In this document: one piece after another, positions 1-11,594 of the stretch
Numbering within the stretch: position 1 is the first letter of the stretch
How the letters are laid out: each line of letters starts with the position of its first letter
DNA from: Azolla caroliniana
Taxonomy: Eukaryota; Polypodiophyta
Direction: 5' to 3'
Assembly: GCA_043228905.1 (NCBI GenBank)
Contig: JBHGNT010000005.1
Location: 23,808,001-23,872,000 of the forward strand
DNA: 64,000 nucleotides
Notes under the pieces: model-generated
Seen by the model: the letters and a program-made list of their open reading frames with translations, nothing else
Told to the model about the DNA's origin: nothing
Database searches by the model: none
Program-made: the position numbers and the translations under genes

Positions 1-2985
1 TATTGTCTTTGGTGACATGAATGCTCGTACAAGAAGTTTCCAACTTGATTCACAAGAATCTTTCATGCCACATATCTCAAGGATGCAAGAGGATATGCAA
101 ATGTATAACCGCTCTTCTAGCGATGAAAAAGATCCGGACCAATTTGGGAAGTTACTCCTACAAATGTGCAATAGTACTGGATTGCTTATTGCAAATGGTA
201 TTTCCTTATGGCCCAACACTAATGGTTTTACATGTAGAAAATACAACGGAAATAGTGTGATTGATTATGTGCTACTTTCCGAAGGTATTTTGGATCGTAT
301 ACATAAATTCTCACTTGGTGAATGGACACCGGAATCAGATCATAGGCCTTTATGTATTGATCTCAAATGTATGCATAGGTTTGATTGTGAGAAGGCTATT
401 GAAGATAATAAACAACCGCTCTTGAGCATGAACCTTAAGCGAGCACCCATGTATTCCAAGATGGTTGAGGATATGTTACAAATGACAAAGATACAACATG
501 GTGCCACACTAGAATGCAAATGGGAAGCTTTCAAGAAAGTCATTCTCTCATGTACAAACAAATGTTTTTCGACCAACCGCACATCTTGGAAATGCACCAA
601 GAAACTTAGGAAAAAATGGTTTGATAAAGAATGTCGTGAAGCTCGAAAGTGCCTTATGGTTTTGGATGTAGTTAAGGATAAAGAGAATTACCAAAAGCAT
701 TTGCATGAGTATAAAAGGCTTATTCAAAGAAAGAGAAGAATATGGGAAGTTACTCAACAATTTATCCAAATGCAAGAGAAAACACATGCACGTGCTAAAG
801 TTTGGGGAAATTTAAAGGGGAAACGTGTTGAGAGTTATGGTGACTTAACTCTTCACGACTTGTCTATGCATTGTAAGAATTTATATGAGTTATCACTTGT
901 TGGAAAGATTATGTGTTATGGTTCTCTTTCACATATGCCTCCCTTCTTTACAATTGAAGATATATGCATTGGACTTAAGAAATTGGCCTCGTGAAAGGCA
1001 AGCGATCTTCAATGTATAAAGGTTGAAATGCTCAAATGGATGGGAAAGGAAGCACATATATGGATAAACCATATGTTTAATGATGCATTGCAACATGGTA
1101 TGCCGTACGATTGGACTACAAATTGGATCAAACCTTTACATAAAGGTAGAGATATAAATAATGTAAACAACTATTGAACCATCATGGTTGACTCATTAAT
1201 GACAAAACTATTTGGATGTATAATGGAATCAAAGATAAGTGTATGGGCTGAAAAAAGTGGTGAGAGAGCTTATGGACAAGCTAGCTTTCGAAAACACCAT
1301 AGCACCATTGATCACCTTATCACCCTTCGATTATTAATGGAGGAAAGTCGCCTTAGAGGTAAAGGTTTATATTGTTGCTATGTAGACTTGAAGAAAGCTT
1401 TTGATATGGTACCTCGTGAGCATCTTTGGAGGTGCATGGAAGAACTTGAGGTGCCAAGTGAATATATGCTTGCAATTTCCCGAATTTATGAGAAGGTTAT
1501 ATGTTGTGTGCACATGAGAGATAAACTTTCAGATTTTTTCAAAAGCACTATTGGTGTTAAGCAAGGATGCCCACTCTCACCAACACTATTTGGTTTATTC
1601 ATTGATGAATCGGAAGAAATGGTTACCAAGTTTGCAAAGGAAGAATGTGTTGAAGAAGTTGCCATTGGGAATGTTGTGATTATGCTTTTGCTATATGCAG
1701 ATGATGTAGTGCTTTTTGCAAATACTTTAGGAGATGCACAAAAGCTTATGAAGGCATTGGAAAAAATTTGCATGCATACTAAATTAAGTGTCAATATCTC
1801 TAAAACAAAGATTATGCTTGTGAAGAGACAAAAAAGAGATAAACCATGCATTATGTACAACAATGAGCCACTTGAATGTGTGGAAAGCTTCAAATATGTT
1901 GGCCTTGAAGTTCCTTCAAATCATAGATGGAATGAATGTGCTACACGCCGCTTAGAGGTGGGTAAGCGAGCATACTATGCATTTGAGAACACATGCAATC
2001 TTGGAGATATTAAGTGTTGGGTCCTCAAGAAATATCTTTTCAACACTTTGGTGACACCGGTTCTTCTCTATGGGGTGGAAGTATGGGGCGGTAACATCCC
2101 TAAATCTATGTGGAAAGAGTTTGAAAATGTCCAAAAGCATTTTCTTACCAAGTTTCTACAAGTTAAGAAACAAACGCCCTACACCCTCCTCCTCCTTGAG
2201 ATGAGATCGCTTCCCATTGAGATCATGGACATGGAAAGGGTTGTTGAATACATGATTAAGGTTCAAAAAAGTCCCTCACATCGACTTCCTAGAATTGCGT
2301 GGGAAGCAAGCAAAAAGATCCAAAAGATGCTTAAAAGCAAAATTTTGTGTTCCGGTTGGATGCAAGATATAGAAAAATGGTTTGGTAGATGGGATGCGAG
2401 ACACTTGCTTCATGATGCATCATTATATTCCTCTGTAAATGAGGCATTTTTGCAACACCAATGTATCATGACATGGGACAAATGTGGAGGCTCACGCTTC
2501 ACACATTATACTACACATGTTGCACCTAACTACAGAACCATATTCTTTGCGGAACGGGGAAATCGTACACATCCATACATGTTAGAGCCCATATCGTTAT
2601 CTGCCATTTGAACCATTGCTTCCATGCGACTTAGCTCACATGCATCGCAATGTGAAACATGGCGTTGGGGCACAAATGATGAGAGTGGTCAGCTATGCAC
2701 ACTTTGCCCTAAACAAGTTCGCAAGTCTGAGTATCACACTTTGATACAATGCTCTGCCTTTGATCATATTCGACCATGCTTTCCACATCTCTTTGATCGA
2801 GCCCAATCTTTGCATGAATTCCTCTCACAACCACAATGTGCACTCTCGATTGCAACATTCGTTGGTAAAGCTCTTAAACATCGAGAGTCACTACTCACTT
2901 TCACACGTATCACGTGAAATGTAATATTTTTGGTCTCATAGGTCATATTTGACCTCCGAAGACGATAATATAATCTATCTATCTC
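1..2985 (+). mobile_element. 5'-cut non-LTR retrotransposon (LINE, RTE-like)
   Basis: The left edge of the window falls inside the endonuclease domain, so the 5' end is not visible. Endonuclease, reverse transcriptase and a C-terminal Cys/His motif follow in one frame to 2917. After a short 3' UTR the element ends near a TCTA/TC-rich simple repeat, the usual kind of tail for RTE-type LINEs. The neighbour on the right is an unrelated minus-strand LINE. The RTE-like assignment rests on gene order and the look of the RT; it is not proven. Confidence 0.8.
2..2917 (+). pseudogene. LINE endonuclease-reverse transcriptase, three TGA stops
   Basis: The frame opens inside an APE-type endonuclease: GDMNAR (catalytic Asp, near 11-28), VIDYVLLS (near 260-283) and SDHRPL (near 337-354) are the last three catalytic motifs. 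The RT follows from about 1170, with LKKAFDMVPRE, GVKQGCPLSPTLF and the YADDVVLFA active site (near 1696-1722). A CTLC-x(n)-H-x(4)-C motif near 2698-2745 is the C-terminal zinc-knuckle-like domain. One frame runs the full length and is broken only at 992-994, 1175-1177 and 2609-2611, all TGA. No frameshift is apparent, so the copy is inactive but only lightly decayed. No ORF1 is visible because the 5' part lies outside the window. Confidence 0.85.
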
Positions 2986-2996
2986 TCTCTTCTATG
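2960..2996 (+). repeat. TCTA/TC simple-sequence tail of the LINE
   Basis: A run of TCTA units followed by TC units directly after the 3' UTR. It is likely the reverse-transcribed 3' tail of the upstream LINE. Confidence 0.6.
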
Positions 2997-3004
2997 TAGT
3001 CTCG

Positions 3005-5524
3005 CTTTTTTTGTTGGTAAAAGAACAGAGTTATATTAATCATATGTAAAAGCCACTTAGTTACAACACTTCTTAGTCTCATCTACCTATCATATGCCTA
3101 TGTACTATGTAGGAGGAGGGACATCTTGTAATGCTATTAAAAAACCTGAATAAGCATTTGAGGAAATGATCCCCACATGCTCTAACATCCAAAAATTCCA
3201 CATGAGAATACCTTTCAGCTTCTTTATATAGGATTTCACCCCATGTCTATTGTCAAACATGAAAGCATTACGCATATTCCAATTGTGTTGTAGACCCCAA
3301 TAACGTAAAAATTGGAACAATATCTCCATCTAATCATTTGATCCATTTTGAACATACTGAGAAAAAACCCATTACTGAGGTCTCAAACAACAACGGGTTT
3401 ATACTAGCCAAATGTCTGATAAGTACTTCCAAATGGTACACGCTATAGGACATTTAATGAACCTATGTGTACTATCCTCCAATGGAACGGTGCAAAAGAA
3501 ACAAGTGCCAGAACCTAGTCCTCGCCTCTTTAAGGACGAACCTAATGGGAGCCCACCAATCATGACTCTCCATATGAATACCTTTGCACGAAATGGTAGA
3601 TGGGAATGCCAACCACGTTGTAATATTTTCCACCACCTTACATCTAACTTATATACATTCCACACCTTCGTTGCTTTAGAAGATATCCAAGATAATGATG
3701 CCATCACATGATGATACAATATATTTGTAGTGACCTCTAACAAGCGCGTACCATCTTGTAACCGCCAATCTACCCAAGGTGCAAAATTCGTTTTCAATGG
3801 TAAATATCCTTGCAACAATGGTATATAATGTAATTTTTCCCAAATAAATCCATAATTTGGGGGAGAATACATAACCATCGCTTGGCATCTTCAAAATCCA
3901 ACAACCTTTGACATTCATTATCAACCACATCTTCCAAATGTACAATCCCTAATAGAAATAAACAATTGAATTCAGATCTCAACTTCTCTTTCGCATGCAA
4001 AAAAAACACTGAAAAAGAAACAAGCAATTCATTTTGTGATGAATAACAATATTCTCGATCACTTGATGGTCCCCATTCAAAAAGAGATAATGCCTCTTGC
4101 CACAATCTTACCAAATGTTGTCCACATATAGAATGTTGAATCTTTAGAGGAATACTTCCATTGAGTAGTGACCACGATGATGCTTGAATCTTTGTTTTCC
4201 CATGCACCAATCCTTCATGCTCAATAAAATATTGCATCATAGATATACATGGTTGATCTTGTTGACATATATCTCGTAATAATGCAAATCTACAAGCCAT
4301 CAAATGCTTTTCCAAATCCAATATTGCTGCACCACCTAACCTTTTAGGAGTAGCCAAATGGTCCCATGAAATCCATGTAATTCCCGTATTTTCTCCTTTC
4401 TGCCACAACATGAACCGAATAGGTTGTAACATGTTCTGTAATGTCTTCTTAGTCTAAGAAAGTAAAAGCAAAAAATATAATAACTTGGGTATCAAGATAC
4501 ATTGCACCACTTTGAGTTGTACATGAAAAGGCCATAATTGAGACTTCCAATACATAAATTTGTCCTTCAATATACTACCAATCCAATCCAATCAATCAAT
4601 TGAACATTTGTAACATCAACGGGTAATGGATAACCCAAATGTGGATAAATTGATCCTCGTGTAATCACTAACCCTCGCCATCCTAAACATTCCAAATCAC
4701 TCTCCGTACAAGAAATAAGGCGAGACTTCCTCCAATTTATATACAACTCTGAAGCCAATGCAAATTGATCCCAAACTTGCATACTCCTTTTAAGATTTTC
4801 TTTTGAGGCTTATAAAAACATAAAAAAATCATTAGCCAATGCTTGTGCAACTAATAGTCCACCAGAAGGAAGATGCAAACCCACAATATAACCACTGGCC
4901 ACAAGATTTGACAACATTACTAACAAAGGATGTGTAACAATAGCAAATAACAATGGGCTTAGTGGACATCCTTGCCGCACGCATCTAGTAATAAACACTT
5001 TCGGAGTGACTCCACCATTAAGCATCACACGCGAAGTTGCATTTAAACCTAGCAAAAAGATAAGTCGACACATACGAGGACCAAACCCCATATTATACAT
5101 CACACCTGAGAGGAAAGACCAATAAACATGATCATATGCTTTTTCCAAATCTAATTGCACCATAACCATTTCTTGATGTGAATGTCGAACATAATCGATA
5201 GCCATTTGAACATTCAAAACATTATGCAATATATTTCTACTTGTAATAAAACCATATTGAGATGGATGAATAAGTTGAGGTAAGAACTTCTTAAGTCTGT
5301 TGGATAATATCTTTGCAAACACTTTGTACAACCCTCCCATCAATGAAAAAGGTCTCCATTGATGAAATGACTCTGGAGATGGTACCTTTGGTATCAATTT
5401 GATTAAGCCGACCTTCCTGCTCTCATGCATGAAACCAAAATCCCAACATTGTTGAAACATTTGTGTGAATGGACTCTTAAGCATGCTAGCATACTTCTTA
5501 AAAACTCCATTTGTAACAGCATCC
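3005..5524 (-). mobile_element. 5'-truncated L1-like LINE, minus strand
   Basis: The element lies on the minus strand and keeps the RT from just before the core to the 3' end. Its 3' UTR (about 3105 down to 3010) ends in a short A run, seen as TTTTTTT on the plus strand near 3007-3013. A related 3' UTR is found at 16980-17050 in the second LINE of this family. The 5' end stops abruptly at about 5524, where chromovirus RT sequence starts. This fits 5' truncation during target-primed reverse transcription. I could not find clear target duplications. Confidence 0.8.
3105..5524 (-). pseudogene. L1-like ORF2 fragment: RT core to zf-RVT domain
   Basis: Reading down from 5524, the RT core includes WRPFSLMGGLYKVFAKIL, a QYGFI-type motif, LDLEKAYDHVYW (catalytic Asp) and VRQGCPLSPLLF. 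The expected YADD appears as ALANDFFMF near 4810-4830, so the active site is damaged. The connection domain continues to about 3800 (GITWISWDHLATPKRLGG), followed by a zf-RVT-like segment at 3878-3400 with WKILQRGWHSHLPFRAKVF and CFFCTVPLEDSTHRFIKC. Several frameshifts and stops separate these blocks. It is the minus-strand sister of the LINE pieces at 8973-11594 and 14810-16975. Confidence 0.85.
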
Positions 5525-7734
5525 CAGTTGTGCTAGAGTGGCAAACTCCACATTCGTTACTAGATGTACAATGTTTCCTAGGTTTTTCTAACTTCTACCG
5601 CAAGTTTATACAAGATTACTCGAAGATTATTTTACCTCTCACACAGCTTACGAAGAAGGGACGAGCATTTCTTTGGTCCAATGAAGCGGACATGGCTTTT
5701 AGGCATCTTAAGAAAGCCTTTACATCAGTTCCTATTCTAGCTCATGTGGATACAAACAAACTATTCATCATGGAGGCCGACGCATCAAATTTCGCCCTCG
5801 GTAGCATCCTTTCTAAACAAGGAGATAAAGAAGAGTTACATCCTGTGGCTTTCCATTGGCGCAAATTTGATGCCGCGGAAATCAACTACGAGATACATGA
5901 CAAGGAGTTATTGGCCATAGTGGATTCATTTGTGCAATGGCAGCACTTCTTAGAGGGCTCTCCACATCAGGTCATCGTCTTCAGTGATCACAAAAATGTT
6001 GCTTATTTCCAGAATGCTCGTGTATTAAATCGACGACAAGCTTGGTGAGCCCAATTCCTCATGCATTTTGACTTCAAAATCACATATCGACCCGGGAAGA
6101 AGCAAGGAAAAGCAGATGCACTATCACGGCATTCACATCTTGCACCTCATCTTGGTGATCTAGCATTTGATAATCAAAAGCAGGTAGTCTTGGGACCGAC
6201 ATGTTTGCACACAACGTGGATTTTTCACTCCACTAGATTCCCGGATTATCGATGCCATACGTGCTAACTTGAAGGCAGACACTTTTGCTCAAGCCATTCT
6301 AGTGCACATTGATACCTCTCGGGCATCTTGTTCCCAATCTCAACAACCAGGTATGGACTATCGACAATTCGAATATCATGATGGTTTATTGTTCTTTAAA
6401 AAGCTCGTATATGTTCCCGATTGCTCCTCTCGCCTTCAAATCGTCTAAAATTGTTACGACACCCATACAACGGGACATTTCGGTAGTACAAAGACATTGG
6501 ATCTAGTTCAACGATCTTTTTGGTGGCCCCATATGCGACGTTTTGTCAACGACTACATTCGGACCTGTGATGCTTGTTGCTGAGCAAAGATGACATCATC
6601 CATATGGCTTGTTGGAACCCTTACCGATTCCAAGCTGTGGCAATCTATTTGTCTTGATTGTATCACAGATTTTCCGGTCTCGAAGGGCTTCGATGCTATC
6701 TTAACCATCGTTGATCGATATACTAAGATGGCACATTTTGTGTTGTGTACTAAGGCCATCACTAGTGAGGAAACCGCCACCCTTGTCATGCGTGAGGTAT
6801 TTCGGCATCATGACCTCCCAAACAGTATCATTAGTGACCGACGACCTCAATTCGTCTCCAAATTTTGGAAGCATCTCTTCAAGATGCTCAAGGTCTCTTG
6901 TAACCTATCCTCTGGTTACCATCCCCAGAACGATGGGTAGGCGAAACGAACAAATCAAACGCTGGAACAATACCTTTAATGTTTTCTGAGTTATCAGGAG
7001 GACGATTGGGCTGATATTCTCCAGTTTGCGGAGTTTGCTTATAATTACGCTATTCAATCCTCGACTCGGGTCTCCCCATTTTATGCTTATACTGGTTCTC
7101 ATCCTCGCTGGTCTGTAATCGACACCCAGGAGCTACCTACCAATCCTTGTGCCGAGGATCATTTGGAGAGGCTACACAAGATCTAGATGGATCTCTCTAC
7201 TCATCTTCGTCATGCTCAACAAACAGAAGACTTATGCGGGTCGTCATCGGCTCCCCTTCTCTTTTGCCATCGGAGATCGAGTATGGCTCTTACGTCGTCA
7301 CATCAAGACTACTTGACCGTGCGACAAGTTAGATTATCGACGACTCGGTCCTTTCCGTATTACCGGTAAGGTTAATGATGTCACATTCTGCCTTGATCTT
7401 CCTCCGCATCTTCAGATACATCCGGTGTTCTATAGTTCTCTTCTTGAATCTTATAAAGCAAACACTATTCCTGATCGTGTTACACCCCCGCATGAGTTAG
7501 ACGCCGACCTGGAGTATGAAGTTGCTGCCGTCCTCGATTCCTAATTTGTTCGCAACAAACTTTATTATTTGGTCGATTGGCTTGGCTATAGTCCGAGCAA
7601 ACGTACTTGGGAACCGGTCCAACATGTCGCCAATGCTCAGAATCTTCTTGCTGATTTCCATCAACATTATCTGGACAAACCCGGTCCTCAATCAGTGCCA
7701 ACTCATTACACTCGTCCTCTTAAGGGGGGGATAG
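5525..7734 (+). pseudogene. Chromovirus (Ty3/Gypsy) pol: RT C-terminus, RNase H, integrase, chromodomain
   Basis: The fragment starts in the RT thumb ([15 protein letters not shown]) and continues into RNase H (FIMEADASNFALGSIL, near 5770-5815; HDKELLAIVDS). The integrase core follows at about 6640-6940 with the first Asp in SICLDCITDFP and the second in IISDRRPQF. A GPY-like region comes next. A chromodomain lies near 7515-7680, read across a stop (EVAAVLDS, then VRNKLYYLVDWLGYSPSKRTWEP). Stops at 6046 and in the chromodomain, plus frameshifts, make it inactive. It is homologous to the pol at 32640-36137. The gag and first half of RT are missing; a minus-strand LINE abuts at 5524. Confidence 0.88.
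7722..7734 (+). other. Polypurine tract of the chromovirus
   Basis: A purine run (AAGGGGGGGA) lies directly upstream of the LTR start TGTCATGATA. This is the expected plus-strand primer site. Confidence 0.7.
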
Positions 7735-8142
7735 TGTCATGATATTGCAAGACTTGAACCCATGACCTTATGTTATGTTATACCATCTATTGTAATACGT
7801 AGGATATTATTTTCATTTAAGTTTTATTATAGGAAATTAATGTATATTCCAGATTTCTCTGGAACATTCTAGAAGCTTAAGGACTCCTCCTAAGAACACT
7901 ATAAAAGGAGGCACAAGGAATTATGTTGAACCAAATTGGTTCAACGCTAGTGTTAAGCCTCATAGCCATTTTGTACTTACTCTTCATATAATATATCATC
8001 TGTTATCATTATATCTCTCTCTCTCTGTCTCCTCTTCTCTCTCCCTCTCTCGAGAGTCTTACGCAGTCCCGTCCTCTTAGTACTAATGGTACTTCCCTTC
8101 TCTAGTACTAATTCTCTCTCTGTTTTAGTATTATTCTTGACA
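7735..8142 (+). repeat. 3' LTR of the chromovirus fragment
   Basis: Begins TGTCATGATA right after the polypurine tract and ends at TTCTTGACA (8142). It matches the LTR at 30269-30741 at both ends and in its internal order: a tRNA-like antisense stretch near the 5' end, heat-shock-like GAA/TTC triplets, a TATA box, then a TC-rich stretch. It is followed by spacer rather than a recognisable target duplication. Confidence 0.75.
7849..7908 (+). promoter_or_regulatory. LTR promoter with short heat-shock-element-like block
   Basis: GAA at 7862, TTC at 7867 and GAA at 7872 are spaced exactly 5 bp apart, a minimal heat-shock element. A CTATAAAAGG TATA box follows near 7899-7908. The longer version of the block is in the sister LTR at 30468-30510. 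Confidence 0.55.
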
Positions 8143-8870
8143 ATGGCCATCTTATTTTGAATCACATCCCTATAGTGTAAACTAGGGATTGGCAACGACT
8201 CAGCTCAAGCCTAAACCAGTTTAAAACTGCTTAGCGGCTCAACTTGACTTACATTTGAGCTTGGTTCGGCTTGGTTTGAGTATTGCCAAATCGGTTCAAA
8301 CCGGTTAAGCCGCTTTGAAACTTGAGAGAGAGAGAGAGAGAGGGAGGGAAACTACATAGACGAGGAGAGAGAGAGAGAGAGAGAGGGAGGGAGACTACAC
8401 AGAGGAGAGAGAGAGAGTGTGTGTGTGTGTGTGTGAGGGAAACTACATAGATGAGGAGAGAGAGAGAGAGAGAGAGAAAGTGGGAGACTACACAGATGAG
8501 AGAGAGAGAGTGTGTGTGTGAGAGAGAGAGAGGGAGACTACACATACGAGGAGAGAGAGACTGAGAGAGAGACTAGATAAAGGATCACTCTCTCTCTCTC
8601 TCTCTCCTTGTTTGTGAAACGGTTTGAGGTTGGTTCGGCTTGGCTTGAGTCGTGCCAAATCGGTTCAAACCGATTAAGCCGCTTAGAAACTTGAGAGAGA
8701 GAGAGAGAGAGAGAGGGGGAAACTACATAAATGAGGAGGGAGAGAGAGAGAGAAGAGAAAGAGAAAAAAAATGCAATGACATTCCAAGGATAGAGTTGAA
8801 ACATGTTTCTGATGTAACGTTGTCCTCCAAACTCCGTTTTTTATGATTTTTGGATTGTTGTGAACTAAGA
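8143..8870. repeat. GA-rich minisatellite with duplicated GGTTCAAACCG unit
   Basis: No gene is visible. Between about 8320 and 8760, long GA runs alternate with a short unit of the form GRRACTACAYARAYGAGG that occurs about six times (near 8348, 8390, 8429, 8482, 8535 and 8720). A longer unit containing CAAATCGGTTCAAACCG then TTAAGCCGCTT occurs at about 8288 and 8658, each time followed by a GA run. It reads as a locally expanded simple-sequence array. Confidence 0.7.
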
Positions 8871-8972
8871 GGGATTTCCAACGGTTATTTGTACGTCAAG
8901 TTTCGTTATCATTACGAGAAGCTACAAGAAAAATTGTCATCATCTCAGGTTAGTTCTCTCAATCTCTATTAG

Positions 8973-10259
8973 GATGGCTGACACAACAACAGAAAGTGAG
9001 TTTGTGTATTGATTCTATAGAACATGAGAAAACATCATATGCTGCTATTCTTGGTGAGAAAGATGTTATTGGAGATGATTATGATATTGACAGTCATCGT
9101 GATTTTATTAAGGCTTTGCTTTCTGATTTTATGGAAAAAAATGAGAAAGATGCTAAAGATTGTGTGGAGGAGGATGTTGTAGAGGTGGTGATGGACACCA
9201 ACTCTATGTTAGCAACTTTTGACAGGTTCTATGATCGTGGTGTTATTTTGTATTTCACTAGCAAACTTCCTTTAGTATCATGGATTAAGCAGTGGTTGAA
9301 TTCATTCATAATGCCTAATTGTGTTGAGGATGTGTATGTGGGTCCAAGAGGTTTTTATGATGTGGTTTTTCGATCTTTAGAACATGGTACGGCTTTGATG
9401 GCAAAAGTACAAATCTTTTTTGATAGAAGATTAGTGCATGTGATGGAATGGGTTCTAGTGGTGGATTATAAAGATTTATTAAAACAACAATGCCCAATCT
9501 GGGTGACAGTTGATTGTAGTAACTCATTCTTTTGGGATTTACTACTAGGATTGATGTCTCAAATTGGCAAAGTTTTGGTTGCTCCTCATATTAATTCATT
9601 GAACAAATGTAGATTTTGCATGTTATGGGATACAAGTTGTAAACTTCCAAGATGGTTGAGTATTGATACATCTCGATTTGGTCGATTTCGTTTTAAGCTT
9701 CAATGGGAAACTTTTGCAAGACATTATTTTAAATGTGGTAAATTGGGGCATTTTATGGCTGAATGCCAATATGATGGTGAACTATCCCCGAAAATAAGGA
9801 AGATGTTGAGAAGGGTATTGTCTCAATGGTTGATATGTTTAGGGATGAAGGAACATCTTGTGGGTTAGAGCGAGATCCTAAAGTTCATGGTCAGGTTAGA
9901 GGTGTTGGAGAGGAGAATGGAGTATGTATTAATGATGGCCCAGATGTTGAAGATGGAGAGTGGCATCAAGTGAAGCACAAGATAAAAGGGAAGGGTGTTG
10001 CCATACAAAGGGACATAAAAAATACTAATGGGAAGACATTACCAAAAGATAATTTGAGATTGAAGGAGGGGTTTAAGAAAAATCCTTGGCGAAAACAAGT
10101 ACGAAATCAGAGTTTGTCCAATCAATTACAATTCGATTCTTCAGGAAGGGTGGTACGACCTCAATTAAATCAAGGACTTCATTCTCGTGGAGCTAGACAA
10201 CAAAACCTTAATATTGGTGGGGGGGGATGTAGTACACATGAATCCTTATGCAGCACTTG
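8973..10259 (+). pseudogene. L1-like ORF1 (nucleic-acid-binding) with zinc knuckle
   Basis: The likely start is ATG at 8973 (MADTTTESEF), with a frameshift within about 30 bp. The main block to 9800 resembles plant LINE ORF1 proteins (DUF4283-like fold), followed by FKCGKLGHFMAEC. That is a CCHC zinc knuckle whose first Cys is replaced by Tyr or Phe. A second frameshift near 9800 leads into a basic tail rich in K, Q and N that ends at 10259. ORF1 proteins coat the LINE RNA. The gap to ORF2 is about 70 bp. Confidence 0.75.
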
Positions 10260-10326
10260 AACAAGTAGTTAGTACATTCCTGAATACACTTGCTCATAAA
10301 GAGCAAGTTCTTACCAAAGGTGTTAA

Positions 10327-11594
10327 ATGAAAGTGGTATCATGGAATGTGAGAGGGGCATCTTCTCCTCATAAGAAATATATATTATGGAAAACTTTATT
10401 TGATAAACAATGGGATGTTTTATGTTCAGTTGAACATAAATGTCATGATTTAGCAGGATCTGTGTTACATTTGCGTGGATATTCCGCATATTATGCAGGA
10501 CCATTATCACATCATTACTCATGGGTTGTCATGATTATTTGTGATTTGTTTTGTCCACATATAGTCTATAATGATCCATATGGACGTTTTTTGGTGATGG
10601 AAGTCAAGTATTTTGAGGATTTGATATGGTTGGTAGGAATCTATGCACCCAATAATGCTAATCAATGCATTGAGTTATGGCCTTCAATGTATCCACGACT
10701 ATTAATGGATCGTGTTGGTTTGTTAATGGGTGATTTTAATATGTGTGTTGATGCTTCACAATCCACTTCACGATTCTCATTGATGGATTCTCCTGAGCAA
10801 GCAATTTGGGACAAATTGGCATCGGAGGTTTTGAAGTTGGATGTATGGAATTGGTTGCATCAAGATGAGGTTGGATTTACATTCCAGTCTATGCAATATA
10901 AGGAAACATGGAGTAGGTTAGATAGAATGTATGTTATGCATGATGAGTCCTTTTTGCCAGAGATGCTTAATATGTCAATTATGCAAGAGGTTTTGACATC
11001 AGATCATTTTCCCATATGTTTTGAGTTTAATAAACATGGGGTAGACATGTACAAAATATTGCTTCGTCGAGTTCCTTTGAGATTCAATTCTTCTTTATTA
11101 TTACATTCCTTATTTGATGCCTATATGCAACAAATTTTTAGCATATTTTCGGAACAAGTTATTTCAAAGTTTGGCATGCAGAGCTTTTGGATGTTCAAGT
11201 TCAAGTATAAAACATTGTGAAGAATTTGTCTTGTCAAAGTTATCAACAAACAAGACTACGTCAATTAAAGGAGGGATTTATAGATAATCAATCACAATCT
11301 CATGTGTTTTTTCAAGGATTAAGACCAACTTATGCTCGTTCAAATGTTTTACAAATTAAGATAGGGAATGACATTGTTGTAGACCCAATCAAGGTTATTG
11401 AGTTATGTATTATTCCTTTTAAGAATTTGATTGGGCCAGAGATGATTATTAATGAGGATGTCTTAAAATCACGACAACCGTTTTATAATGTAATTGGGAG
11501 TGTCATGAATATTTGTCAAGAATTGGATGTTGATTTTGAAGAAGCTGAGGTGGAAAAGGTATTGTTACACCTTCCTAATGGTAAAAGCCCTATG
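10327..11594 (+). pseudogene. L1-like ORF2, endonuclease and start of RT
   Basis: Starts at ATG 10327 with the APE endonuclease N-terminus (MKVVSWNVRGA), then VGIYAPNN, LMGDFNM (catalytic Asp), SRLDRMYV and SDHFPI. The endonuclease ends near 11020. A frameshift near 11215 shifts to the frame that carries the RT approach (VEKVLLHLPNGKSPM). At about 11594 the LINE stops and a minus-strand Copia fragment begins. The rest of the RT core is missing; the C-terminal part resumes near 14810. Confidence 0.85.

Noticed and set aside
8320-8770. Possible CRISPR-like array
   Set aside because: Repeats are GA microsatellite with irregular spacing and no unique spacers; the genome is eukaryotic.
8249-8804. 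Minus-strand SLSLSLS-type peptides
   Set aside because: Translation of GA/TC microsatellites; not genes.
9315-9527. Open frames opposite LINE ORF1 and ORF2 on the minus strand
   Set aside because: They are shadows of the real frames and show no motif or start context.
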